Positions 7,791-14,478 of a stretch of DNA of 16,705 nucleotides are shown here, piece by piece. Positions within the stretch are counted from its first letter, which is position 1; each line of letters starts with the position of its first letter. A program made the translations under genes and the position numbers. A model generated the notes under the pieces. The model worked only from the letters and a program-made list of their open reading frames with translations, was not told where the DNA came from and ran no database searches. The DNA comes from an uncultured Eubacteriales bacterium (GTDB lineage Bacteria > Bacillota > Clostridia > Oscillospirales > CAG-272), in assembly GCA_949286815.1 (NCBI GenBank), contig CASEEB010000091.1:1-16705 (forward strand), given 5' to 3'.

Positions 7791-8294
7791 TTATTTCAAA
7801 AACTTCGAATCATAATCCAAGCCTCTCAGATCATGGCCCGAATTACGCAGATCGGCGACCTTCAATGCCACCAGATTGATATCGGAACACATAGTCTGGG
7901 CAATCTGCTCCGCGTCAAACCCAAATTCATAGATATAAGACAATACCTCCTCGGTCGGAAGCAGAATGGCGGCAGCTACCATATTCGCCTCATACTCTCG
8001 TCGACAGTTCATATCATATAACATAAACTCCTGAAATCCGTCCGACGCGGCATTGCGATGCAGCTGATCATGCCCAATCTCATGGGCGCATACGATTTTT
8101 GCTAAAGCAGGGGACAAATTCTTATTGATGAATATACAACGATTACGTTTTATTACGCGGTACATTCCCTTGAGAACCGTGAAATCCTCCCAGTACAGAC
8201 GAATACCCAACCCTTTCGCAATCGAAAACGGATCTCTTGTTCCAAAGCGGTTAACAAGACGCAGGCCGATTTTATCAAATTCAGATTTGTACAT
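7791..8294 (-). CDS. ImmA/IrrE-family zinc metallopeptidase
   Basis: The 167-residue protein carries the HExxH zinc motif in VCAHEIGHDQLH (His71, Glu72, His75), with Glu102 of YEANMVAAAILLP as likely third ligand. It belongs to the COG2856 (ImmA/IrrE) family. Known members, ImmA of ICEBs1 and PprI/IrrE of Deinococcus, cleave a partner XRE-family repressor when DNA is damaged. The partner here is plausibly the XRE protein encoded 16 bases upstream. AGGAGG lies 6 bases before the ATG, inside the short gap, so the two are translationally close. Unlike Deinococcus IrrE there is no GAF-like C-terminal domain; after the peptidase fold only a short helical segment follows (about 120-167). No membrane segment is seen. 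Confidence 0.9.
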   Translation of the reverse strand: MYKSEFDKIGLRLVNRFGTRDPFSIAKGLGIRLYWEDFTVLKGMYRVIKRNRCIFINKNLSPALAKIVCAHEIGHDQLHRNAASDGFQEFMLYDMNCRREYEANMVAAAILLPTEEVLSYIYEFGFDAEQIAQTMCSDINLVALKVADLRNSGHDLRGLDYDSKFLK

Positions 8295-8310
8295 TCTACG
8301 CCTCCTCGGA

Positions 8311-8721
8311 TCACTTCTCCTTGCTGTATTTCTTCGGAGTATACTTCTTATTTTCTTCGATTGAATCCCAATACGCTTTATTTAATGCGCTCATAACGGC
8401 GCTCTTTTCATCGGGATCCATTCCGCCGCCCGCAAACAGCGCGGAAATCTCGGACACAAGGTGTTGAACGTAATCGGCATCGCGCTCTCCGCCTTTATCG
8501 TAAGCTTCCGCCACGTAAATTTCCGCATCATTCAACAGTTCGCTTACGGATACATTGAGAGCCTTGGCAAGCTTTATAACAATATCCATACTGATATGCG
8601 TTCTTGCTCCCGATTCATAATTTTGAATGGTTCTCAGACCAACACCCGCAAGCGAGGCAAGCTCAGATTGACTGATTTTTTCAGCCAATCTTTTTTCTTT
8701 TAATTTGTCCTTAAATTCCAT
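8311..8721 (-). CDS. XRE-family transcriptional regulator, likely repressor of the damage cassette
   Basis: From the ATG at 8721 the protein has 136 residues. GAGGAG lies 6 bases before this start; an in-frame upstream ATG at 8790 would add 23 residues encoded across the promoter/operator region and has no ribosome binding site. Residues 4-60 are a Cro/CI-type helix-turn-helix (KISQSELASLAGVGLRTIQNYESG, then a helix ending VSELL). Residues 60-125 form an acidic helical C-terminal part, followed by a lysine-rich end. It is first in an operon with the ImmA-like protease and SRAP genes and faces the polymerase gene across three dyad operators. By analogy with DdrO and ImmR it is inferred to repress both directions until cleaved by the protease; no cleavage site can be identified from the sequence. 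Confidence 0.9.
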   Translation of the reverse strand: MEFKDKLKEKRLAEKISQSELASLAGVGLRTIQNYESGARTHISMDIVIKLAKALNVSVSELLNDAEIYVAEAYDKGGERDADYVQHLVSEISALFAGGGMDPDEKSAVMSALNKAYWDSIEENKKYTPKKYSKEK

Positions 8722-8751
8722 ATGAAACTCCTCGGAATATATTTTTGCAAA

Positions 8752-8769
8752 ATACGCATAATCGTGCGC
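8752..8769 (-). promoter_or_regulatory. operator copy R1 (dyad ACGCAT-AATC-GTGCGC)
   Basis: R1 is the first of three related 18-base sites between the XRE and polymerase genes. The minus strand reads GCGCACGATTATGCGTAT, against ACGCACGTTTGTTCGTGT (R2) and ACGCACGATTGTTCGTAT (R3) on the plus strand. It lies 30 bases upstream of the XRE start codon, over the probable -10 region of the XRE promoter, as expected for autoregulation. Confidence 0.65.
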
Positions 8770-8785
8770 ATAATTGTATTGACAA
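8757..8785 (-). promoter_or_regulatory. possible promoter of the XRE-ImmA-SRAP operon
   Basis: TTGTCA on the minus strand (8780-8785) overlaps the TTGACA of the divergent polymerase promoter. A -10 hexamer 17-19 bases away falls inside operator R1, but its match (ATTATG or TATGCG) is poor, so this promoter is tentative. Overlapping -35 elements would couple the two arms of the divergon. Confidence 0.4.
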
Positions 8786-8807
8786 CGCACGTTTGTTCGT
8801 GTATAAT
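8779..8807 (+). promoter_or_regulatory. perfect consensus promoter of the Y-family polymerase gene
   Basis: TTGACA (8779-8784), exactly 17 bases, then TATAAT (8802-8807): a perfect sigma-A consensus, so it should be strong unless repressed. Operator R2 occupies the whole spacer. Transcription should start near 8814, about 112 bases before the TTG start. Confidence 0.92.
8785..8802 (+). promoter_or_regulatory. operator copy R2 filling the polymerase promoter spacer
   Basis: The site reads ACGCACGTTTGTTCGTGT and occupies precisely the 17-base spacer plus the first base of the -10 hexamer. A bound repressor would block RNA polymerase directly. Its core dyad is ACGCAC-N4-GTTCGT. Confidence 0.8.
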
Positions 8808-8841
8808 AAATACATACAATAGTTTGTTTCGCAATTTATAA

Positions 8842-8859
8842 ACGCACGATTGTTCGTAT
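8842..8859 (+). promoter_or_regulatory. operator copy R3 in the polymerase leader
   Basis: The site reads ACGCACGATTGTTCGTAT, differing from R2 at only two positions. It lies about 30-45 bases after the predicted polymerase transcription start, where bound protein could act as a roadblock or cooperate with R2. Centre-to-centre distances are 33 bp (R1-R2) and 57 bp (R2-R3). Confidence 0.75.
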
Positions 8860-8925
8860 CCGTAATAATATTACACCCAAAAGTATATTTTGTCAATAGG
8901 TTTTGCAGAAAAAGGGGGCGTTTTT

Positions 8926-10161
8926 TTGGAAAGATGTATCTTGCACTGTGATATGAACAACTTTTATGCATCCGTTGAATGTTTTTTAAACCCGAAGCTG
9001 AATACCCGTCCTATTGCCGTATGCGGCGAAACCGAAGACAGACACGGCATTGTGCTTGCAAAAAATTATAAAGCAAAAGGATATGGTGTAATTACGGGGG
9101 AAACGGTTTGGCAAGCAAAGCGGAAATGCCCGGGGCTTGTAATAGTGCCTCCTCACTACGATGAATACGTGAAGTTCTCAAAGAACGCGCGTGAGATCTA
9201 CAGCCGTTATACGGATATGATAGAGCCTATGGGACTTGATGAATGTTGGCTTGATGTGACAGGCAGCCAACGTCTTTTCGGATACGGAGATAAACTCGCT
9301 TATGAAATCAAGGAAAGCATAAAAAAGGAGCTTGGTGTAACAGTATCCGTTGGGGTGTCGTTCAATAAGGTTTTTGCCAAATTGGGCAGTGATATGAAAA
9401 AACCGGACGCGGTTACCGTAATTACCTATGAATGCTTCAGAAAACAGATCTGGCATCTCCCTGTATCGGATATGATGGGCGTGGGCAGAGCAACCGCAAA
9501 AAAACTTAATTCGATCGGAATTCACACTATCGGCGATCTCGCGCAATATTCATGCGAGTGTCTCATATCAAAATTCGGCAAATGCGGAGAAGATGTCTGG
9601 CGCTTTGCCAACGGTCTGGATATCTCCAAGGTCGTGACCCGCGACCCTGAGGCTTTGGATAAGACGGCAGGACACGGAATTACGACCAAGGAAGATCTGA
9701 TATGCAATGAGGAAGTATGGCCGGTTATGCTGGAGCTTACTCAAAACATCGGACATAGGCTTCACATATACGGAAAGAAAGCAACAGGCGTTGCAATCAA
9801 TATAAGAGATAACGCGCTGAACGACCGGCAGTGGCAATGCCGACTTGCCTTTCCGTCAAAAAGTCCGTATTATATAGCGAAAGCGGCATTTCAGCTGTTT
9901 GAACGAAGTTACGGCTGGATAAGACCGATACGCTCGGTCGCCGTGAGAGCGATTGACCTTATCTCAGACGATATTCCTCAGCAGATTGATATATTTTCGG
10001 ATACGGAAGCAATCAATAAAAGGGAAACTCTTGATCTTATAATCGAAGAACTCAGGAAAAGGTATGGAATGAAAATAATTCGCAACGCGATACTTCTCAA
10101 CAATCCTAAAATACCGACCGTCGACGTGTTGAACAGACAGATTCAGCTGAAGGGATCGTAA
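8926..10161 (+). CDS. Y-family translesion DNA polymerase (DinB/UmuC superfamily)
   Basis: Starting at TTG 8926 the protein has 411 residues and begins MERCILHCDMNNFYASVE, as clostridial Y-family polymerases usually do. AAGGGGG lies 7 bases before it. The in-frame TTG at 8890 has no ribosome binding site. Catalytic acidic residues are Asp9 and Asp105-Glu106 (GLDECWLDVTGS). The palm/finger stretch VSVGVSFNKVFAKLGSDMKKPDA is intact, a helix-hairpin-helix thumb region follows (MMGVGRATAKKLNSIGI), and the C-terminal little-finger domain is complete. QIDIF at 353-357 is a likely beta-clamp-binding motif. The enzyme would copy past DNA lesions with low fidelity. It is read divergently from the XRE-ImmA-SRAP operon under an operator-covered promoter, so damage-inducible expression is inferred. 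Confidence 0.95.
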   Translation: MERCILHCDMNNFYASVECFLNPKLNTRPIAVCGETEDRHGIVLAKNYKAKGYGVITGETVWQAKRKCPGLVIVPPHYDEYVKFSKNAREIYSRYTDMIEPMGLDECWLDVTGSQRLFGYGDKLAYEIKESIKKELGVTVSVGVSFNKVFAKLGSDMKKPDAVTVITYECFRKQIWHLPVSDMMGVGRATAKKLNSIGIHTIGDLAQYSCECLISKFGKCGEDVWRFANGLDISKVVTRDPEALDKTAGHGITTKEDLICNEEVWPVMLELTQNIGHRLHIYGKKATGVAINIRDNALNDRQWQCRLAFPSKSPYYIAKAAFQLFERSYGWIRPIRSVAVRAIDLISDDIPQQIDIFSDTEAINKRETLDLIIEELRKRYGMKIIRNAILLNNPKIPTVDVLNRQIQLKGS

Positions 10162-10194
10162 AAAAACGGGAGCTGAGTCATCAACAGCTCCCGT
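10160..10194 (-). terminator. intrinsic terminator of the rhamnosidase gene
   Basis: ACGGGAGCTG (10166-10175) pairs perfectly with CAGCTCCCGT (10185-10194) around a 9-base loop. On the minus strand the stem is followed by seven T residues, so it terminates the rhamnosidase transcript. It lies directly after the polymerase stop codon and may weakly serve that convergent gene too, although no U-tract follows on the plus strand. Confidence 0.88.
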
Positions 10195-10244
10195 TCCGCG
10201 GCATCCAAAAACCGATAACCTCTGAATTTTATAGTTTCCGTGTA

Positions 10245-12785
10245 TTACCAGTTAAAGACGTAAGAGCCGCTTGAAACCGAAACAATTTTGCCGTTCACCT
10301 CAATGTCCGCCTCGGTGCCGAACGGGACCGTTACAAATAAATTCGTCGTTCCGAATCTTTTTGTCCAGCGCACCGAAATATTTCCCCGCACGGTCTCAAC
10401 CACCGCGTGCGCAAACAAAAGTCCCTCAGGATAATAAGGCTTGACCGAAAACCGTTCAAAGGCAGGCAATATCGGCTTGATTCCGCAAAGGTACGCATAA
10501 AACCAGGAATCAACAGAAGCAAACATCGGATGGTTGTGCGAGTTCATGCCCTCTTCTTTTTTCAGCTCAAACCTCTCCCAAACCGTCGTAGCCTCATTTT
10601 CAATCATATACCCGTATCCCGGATACTTTTCGCTGTACAGTATTTTCCATACGTCCTCAATGTAACCGTACTCGGTCAGCACTTCAAACATGTACTTTGT
10701 ACACAGGTTTCCGGTGGTAAATCTGTAATTCGCGGACACAAGGTCATTATGCAACACCTCTGCCGCAAGACCCCGTTTGTCCTCGGGAAGAATACCGAGC
10801 CAAAGCGAAAACGCCTGGCACGCCTGCGAACCGGTTGCCATAACCGCGCTCCCGGAATCAAACCATTTATCAAGCATAGCCTGTTTTATGTGTTCTCCTA
10901 TGCCGTGATATTTCCGCGCCACGTCATCCCTGCCCAACAGCTTCGCGAATTTTTCGATTAGAACACAGTTGTAATATGAAAAACCCGTGGACATAAATAT
11001 TCCCGGAGTCTGTGCCGAGTTGGCGTTTTCGGGACTTAAGCAGGCATACGCCGGTCCTGCCCAGTCGCCGTAATAGCTGTAATTTACAATGTAATCTTCG
11101 CTTCTCGAAAGCAAAGAATCCTCCCAGGCGCAATAATTTTCAAGCATTTCATCAATAATCTGCCGATTGCCCGTATGCATGAGCGCCATGTTGCCGGCGA
11201 CCAGAAACGACGAGCAGACCGGATCCGCCGGATACGCCCCGTAAACAAACGGCGCGCAGCAGGTAAACGCCCCGTCTTCTCTTTGCTCATAATGGATATC
11301 TCTTATTATTTTCGGGAACATGGTTCCGATATCGAAATTATAAGGGGTCTCCTCAAAGCGCACCGTGGCGTCGTTCATCCAACCCATGCGTTCGTCTCTC
11401 TGCGGACAGTCTGTAAAAATCGAATGTATATTCGCTCTCTCGGTCATTACACAGTTTTCATGTATCTTTGTCACAAGGGCGCTGCCGCAGCGGAACATAT
11501 TCTGCGGCTTGTCGATATCGGTATATATCGCCTCGGCACGTATATCGTCGGCGGTAAACAGTACGGGCGAATTTACCTCAATGTATCTGAACCCATGGTA
11601 TGTAAAGGACGGGCTCCAAACGCAGCCATCCTCTTTTCCCGACGCTATGTAAGTATCCCTCTGGTCGGCGTCCCGCAACGGCAGATTATACAGTTTTCCG
11701 TCCTCTCCGAGCATTTCCCCGTGAGTTAAAATTATTTTGTCGCCGTTTTTAAGCCCCTTTGGTACAGTTATGACCGGAATTCCGGCGATATTCTGTCCGA
11801 AGTCAAAAATGCATGTCCGGCTGTCTATTCTGAAGCAATCCACGGGGGTATAATATTTTTTTACCCTCACCGGGCTGATTGCCATCGGACGCATTTCCCC
11901 TCCCGGACCGTCAAACAGCGCGGGCTTATTTCCGTCGGCGTGCTCTGTCGTATACCACGTGTTGTCAGAAAGCGACGCGTCATACGTTTCCCCTTTGAAT
12001 ATTGAAGCCTCGACAGCCGCGCCCTCTCGCCACTCCCAATCGGTATCGGTGCATATTTTCTCGCTTGTTCCGTCAGAGTATTTGATGTCAATAAACGCGG
12101 TAAGCATAGGCTGCCCGAAGAATTCGATTATACGCGAGTTGCCGAACACCACTCTCAAAGTCTCATTGTCGTTAAAGCGCCATCCGTCCGCGATATCAAT
12201 ATTGATAACGTTTTCCCCTGCCTTCAGCAGTTTCTCCAGTTTGGCGTCAACCGTGTAGTAGCATACCTTTGCATAATTGGAGTGCGCCGGGTCAAGCAGA
12301 TTGCCCAGCCTTTCCCCGTTGAGCCTTATCTTCTGATAACCTATGCCGCAGCAGTAAAGCACGGCGCTTTTTATTTGCTTTTGTATCCTGAAAACCTTTC
12401 TGAAAGAAAAGCTTTTTCTGTTTATCCGTTCAGGCGTGCTTATCCATTTCGCAGGCCACTTGTCTACATTGCCGTTAACAAACTCAGCCTGTTTTTCTTC
12501 GGTCTCATATCCGTATCTGTCGGTAACCTTGAGTGTCAGCGTAAGCAAAACTCCTATCGGAAGTCTTTCATTTTCCGAATCAAGCTTCACCGACTGTGTT
12601 TTTGTCTGTCCGGATTTTTCCGCAATCAGTCTGTTGTCCTCATCATAAATCCTTAAGCTGAACGACTCCTGAAAATTTTCGGACTCGGTCGACTCAAGCG
12701 ACCATGAAAAAACCGGGCTGTCGGTATCCGTGACTACAAAGCTGTCTTTGCGATAATTGATATAAATATTTTTTATTTCCGTCAA
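10245..12785 (-). CDS. alpha-L-rhamnosidase, glycoside hydrolase family 78
   Basis: The protein has 846 residues from the TTG start at 12785, which is preceded by GGAGGTGA at 12791-12798. The in-frame ATG 39 bases upstream lies within a terminator hairpin and has no ribosome binding site. GH78 enzymes are inverting hydrolases that remove terminal L-rhamnose from plant glycosides and polysaccharides. N-terminal beta-sandwich modules are followed by an (alpha/alpha)6 barrel and a C-terminal beta domain. Signature motifs are DCPQRDERMGWMNDA (459-473, with acidic Glu465 and Asp472), TTVWERFE with Glu737, and NHPMFASVDSWFY. No signal peptide or anchor is seen, so it should act in the cytoplasm on imported oligosaccharides or glycosides. 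The isomerase gene upstream on the same strand suggests a rhamnose-using unit. Confidence 0.93.
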   Translation of the reverse strand: MTEIKNIYINYRKDSFVVTDTDSPVFSWSLESTESENFQESFSLRIYDEDNRLIAEKSGQTKTQSVKLDSENERLPIGVLLTLTLKVTDRYGYETEEKQAEFVNGNVDKWPAKWISTPERINRKSFSFRKVFRIQKQIKSAVLYCCGIGYQKIRLNGERLGNLLDPAHSNYAKVCYYTVDAKLEKLLKAGENVINIDIADGWRFNDNETLRVVFGNSRIIEFFGQPMLTAFIDIKYSDGTSEKICTDTDWEWREGAAVEASIFKGETYDASLSDNTWYTTEHADGNKPALFDGPGGEMRPMAISPVRVKKYYTPVDCFRIDSRTCIFDFGQNIAGIPVITVPKGLKNGDKIILTHGEMLGEDGKLYNLPLRDADQRDTYIASGKEDGCVWSPSFTYHGFRYIEVNSPVLFTADDIRAEAIYTDIDKPQNMFRCGSALVTKIHENCVMTERANIHSIFTDCPQRDERMGWMNDATVRFEETPYNFDIGTMFPKIIRDIHYEQREDGAFTCCAPFVYGAYPADPVCSSFLVAGNMALMHTGNRQIIDEMLENYCAWEDSLLSRSEDYIVNYSYYGDWAGPAYACLSPENANSAQTPGIFMSTGFSYYNCVLIEKFAKLLGRDDVARKYHGIGEHIKQAMLDKWFDSGSAVMATGSQACQAFSLWLGILPEDKRGLAAEVLHNDLVSANYRFTTGNLCTKYMFEVLTEYGYIEDVWKILYSEKYPGYGYMIENEATTVWERFELKKEEGMNSHNHPMFASVDSWFYAYLCGIKPILPAFERFSVKPYYPEGLLFAHAVVETVRGNISVRWTKRFGTTNLFVTVPFGTEADIEVNGKIVSVSSGSYVFNW

Positions 12786-12807
12786 TATTGTCACCTCCAT
12801 TACATAT

Positions 12808-12851
12808 AAAAAAGCAGCCGGCAACCTTAAATTGATTTAAAATCCGGCTGC
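12808..12851 (-). terminator. intrinsic terminator between the isomerase and rhamnosidase genes
   Basis: On the minus strand GCAGCCGG (12844-12851) pairs with CCGGCTGC (12814-12821), a perfect 8-bp stem, and is followed by TTTTTT. The 22-base loop contains a further TTAAAT/ATTTAA pairing. A second small hairpin, CAACC-GTTT-GGTTG, lies just upstream at about 12867-12880. The terminator should reduce, not abolish, reading into the rhamnosidase gene, which shows no other promoter. Confidence 0.8.
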
Positions 12852-12922
12852 GAAAGCTGCCAAATGCAACCAAACGGTTGAATTTCGGCAAGCTTCGACA
12901 AGAAGAAAACCAAACTGAAAAA

Positions 12923-13894
12923 TTAACCGAACAAAAGCTCTCTCATATACGCAGTTGAAGCCACAGCGTCATTTGCGTCAAGAATCTTTTGCATTCTGTC
13001 CATATCTATTCTCTGAGCGGCTTTCTCAAATGCCTGCATCCATTTTATCGTCTGTTCTACCGCGTCCCTGCTGTCTTCCCTGTAAGGATACTGGTCGGTG
13101 GATATGAAGTTTTTGTAATCATATTTTCTCAGATAATAGAACATCTCTATGTACTCTATAGTTCTGACAGACCCGGCAATCATGTCGTCATCCCAGCCGC
13201 GCCAGTTGTCATTCATATGAAAATGGAACATCTTTCCCCTTGCCATAGCGGTGCAGACCGCCTCGGCGACATCCTCATACGCCTCAAGTGAATGTCCGAC
13301 GTCAATGGTTATTCCCATGTTTTCCCTGCCGCTTTCGAGACAGTACGCAAGCGCGGTCCATACATTGGCAAGGAAGCTGTGAACTCTCGGTTCCTTGGGC
13401 TTATATTCAAGTGAAAACCTGATATCGGGCGCTCTGTCGCAACACTCGGCAAAGCCCTCAGCCATCCACTTATGAGCGTTCATATAGTCTGCCTGCAAGG
13501 GATAATCATATCCGTCCTGACCGTTCCAGATGGATATGGTATCACAGCCGATAGCTCTCGCCAGATCCACACAGTGCATCGTTTTGTCCACCGCCGCTTT
13601 TCTCACTTTGGCGTCGGGATTGGTGAACGCGCCCTTGCCCCATATGGGCGTGCCGAAATGGTCGGGAATAATGGCGACCGCCTTGTAATTGTACGATTTA
13701 AGAAAATCCGCGACCTTATTGACCGTTTTGTCGTTGAGCTGCCAATTCTCCACAAATTCAATACCGCTGACGCCTTCTATGGACGCCACTCTGTCAAACA
13801 GTTCCTCAATCTCATAAGGACGTCCGTATCCGCCTGTCATATACCTGTCGGAGCACTGCCCGACATTGCCGAGAATCACCGAAAATTTAAGCAT
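12923..13894 (-). CDS. xylose-isomerase-like sugar isomerase, possibly L-rhamnose isomerase
   Basis: This 323-residue TIM-barrel protein belongs to the sugar isomerase/epimerase superfamily. It shows SIWNGQDGYDYPLQADY (121-137), SLEYKPKEPR with Glu163, TIDVGHSLEA with Asp198 and His201, HFHMNDNWRGWDDDMIAGS with His226 and Asp235-237, and STDQYP with Asp267. The Glu/Asp spacing, the DVGH motif and the DDDxxxGS motif resemble, from memory, the Pseudomonas stutzeri type of L-rhamnose isomerase, which converts L-rhamnose to L-rhamnulose. The GH78 rhamnosidase gene immediately downstream supports that substrate. Other aldose/ketose isomerisations remain possible. GGAGG lies 5-6 bases before the ATG. 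A perfect promoter and a palindromic operator lie upstream. Confidence 0.8.
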   Translation of the reverse strand: MLKFSVILGNVGQCSDRYMTGGYGRPYEIEELFDRVASIEGVSGIEFVENWQLNDKTVNKVADFLKSYNYKAVAIIPDHFGTPIWGKGAFTNPDAKVRKAAVDKTMHCVDLARAIGCDTISIWNGQDGYDYPLQADYMNAHKWMAEGFAECCDRAPDIRFSLEYKPKEPRVHSFLANVWTALAYCLESGRENMGITIDVGHSLEAYEDVAEAVCTAMARGKMFHFHMNDNWRGWDDDMIAGSVRTIEYIEMFYYLRKYDYKNFISTDQYPYREDSRDAVEQTIKWMQAFEKAAQRIDMDRMQKILDANDAVASTAYMRELLFG

Positions 13895-13996
13895 AATAAC
13901 CTCCGTACCGCCTGAGCGCGGCTTTTATAATAATTCTGCCATGCAAAAGATTATTGTTATATAATCCCGCCGCTAAAGTTCGGGATATCAGAACAC

Positions 13997-14009
13997 CGAA
14001 ACCGTTTCG
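13997..14009. promoter_or_regulatory. palindromic operator in the isomerase leader
   Basis: CGAAACCGTTTCG is a perfect 13-bp palindrome around one central base. It lies about 30-42 bases after the predicted transcription start of the isomerase, a common roadblock position. AAACCGTTT cores are typical of LacI-family sugar repressors, so control by a rhamnose-responsive LacI-type protein encoded elsewhere is a reasonable inference. Longer pairing between CGCCGC and GCGGCG across the leader is also possible. Confidence 0.5.
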
Positions 14010-14044
14010 CGGCGAGTATGTCTTCTCTCCCTGCATTTTATTTA

Positions 14045-14073
14045 ATTATACTTTGTTTTTCTGCTTATGTCAA
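14045..14073 (-). promoter_or_regulatory. perfect consensus promoter of the isomerase-rhamnosidase unit
   Basis: On the minus strand TTGACA (14068-14073), exactly 17 bases, then TATAAT (14045-14050). Transcription should start near 14038, giving a leader of about 145 nt that contains the palindrome at 13997-14009. Confidence 0.92.
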
Positions 14074-14117
14074 TAAGTATGCCGATAAATTTGCCAATAT
14101 TTTATTCAGAAAAACTA

Positions 14118-14146
14118 TTGACAAAACCTCAAAATGATGATATCAT
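14118..14146 (+). promoter_or_regulatory. sigma-A promoter of the T-box-tyrS unit
   Basis: TTGACA (14118-14123), 17 bases, then TATCAT (14141-14146). Transcription should start near 14153, just ahead of the T-box stem I. It is back to back with the divergent isomerase promoter. Confidence 0.88.
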
Positions 14147-14189
14147 ATTAATAACTGAATTTATAGATAAAAATACTGTGAACGGAAAA

Positions 14190-14436
14190 AGTAATCGTTT
14201 ATGTCCTACAGAAAGCCGCCGGTTGATGAGAGGAGCAGGTCGCATATCCGATGAAATACATCCGGGAGTAACATACCGAAACGGCATTTATGCCGAATTA
14301 GACTATGTCGGACGCTCTCCGTTATAAGAGTAAGACCGTGAAACCGCGGTCTTTAAGTTCCATGCGGAAACGCCCGGAAAAATCAAGGTGGTACCACGGT
14401 TATGTCGTCCTTGCTCTTATGCAGGGGCGTTTTTTG
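14190..14436 (+). ncRNA. tyrosine-specific T-box leader upstream of tyrS
   Basis: T-box RNAs sense uncharged tRNA and let transcription pass a terminator. The leader shows AGAAAGCC...GGTTGATGAGAGG of stem I (14209-14233), a candidate UAU tyrosine specifier at 14304-14306 on the 3' side of stem I, stem III (AAGACCG 14332-14338 with CGGTCTT 14347-14353), and the T-box sequence AAGGTGGTACCACGG (14385-14399). Its TGGT bulge (14389-14392) fits a tRNA ending ACCA. The terminator stem is CGTCCTTGC/GCAGGGGCG (14406-14414, 14421-14429) followed by TTTTTTGTTT. The specifier is assigned by position and by the tyrS gene downstream; UAC triplets elsewhere in stem I are less well placed. Confidence 0.92.
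14406..14436 (+). terminator. regulated intrinsic terminator of the T-box
   Basis: A 9-bp stem with two G-U pairs and a TCTTAT loop is followed by TTTTTTGTTT. It competes with the antiterminator formed by the T-box sequence at 14385-14399. Confidence 0.88.
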
Positions 14437-14478
14437 TTTATAGTTCAATAAGGGCAAAGTCCCGTCATTCAAAATTTT

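Noticed and set aside
7791..8721. XRE plus ImmA as the immunity module of an integrated phage or ICE
   Set aside because: No integrase, attachment-site repeat, structural or conjugation gene is in the flanking sequence, and both sides carry housekeeping genes. An element remnant cannot be fully excluded.
10166..10194. The hairpin after the polymerase gene as that gene's own terminator
   Set aside because: The T-run follows the stem only on the minus strand, so it belongs to the convergent rhamnosidase transcript.
14067..14327. An 86-residue plus-strand frame upstream of tyrS, considered as a leader peptide
   Set aside because: It begins upstream of the mapped promoter hexamers and runs through T-box stem I, whose sequence is explained by RNA structure.
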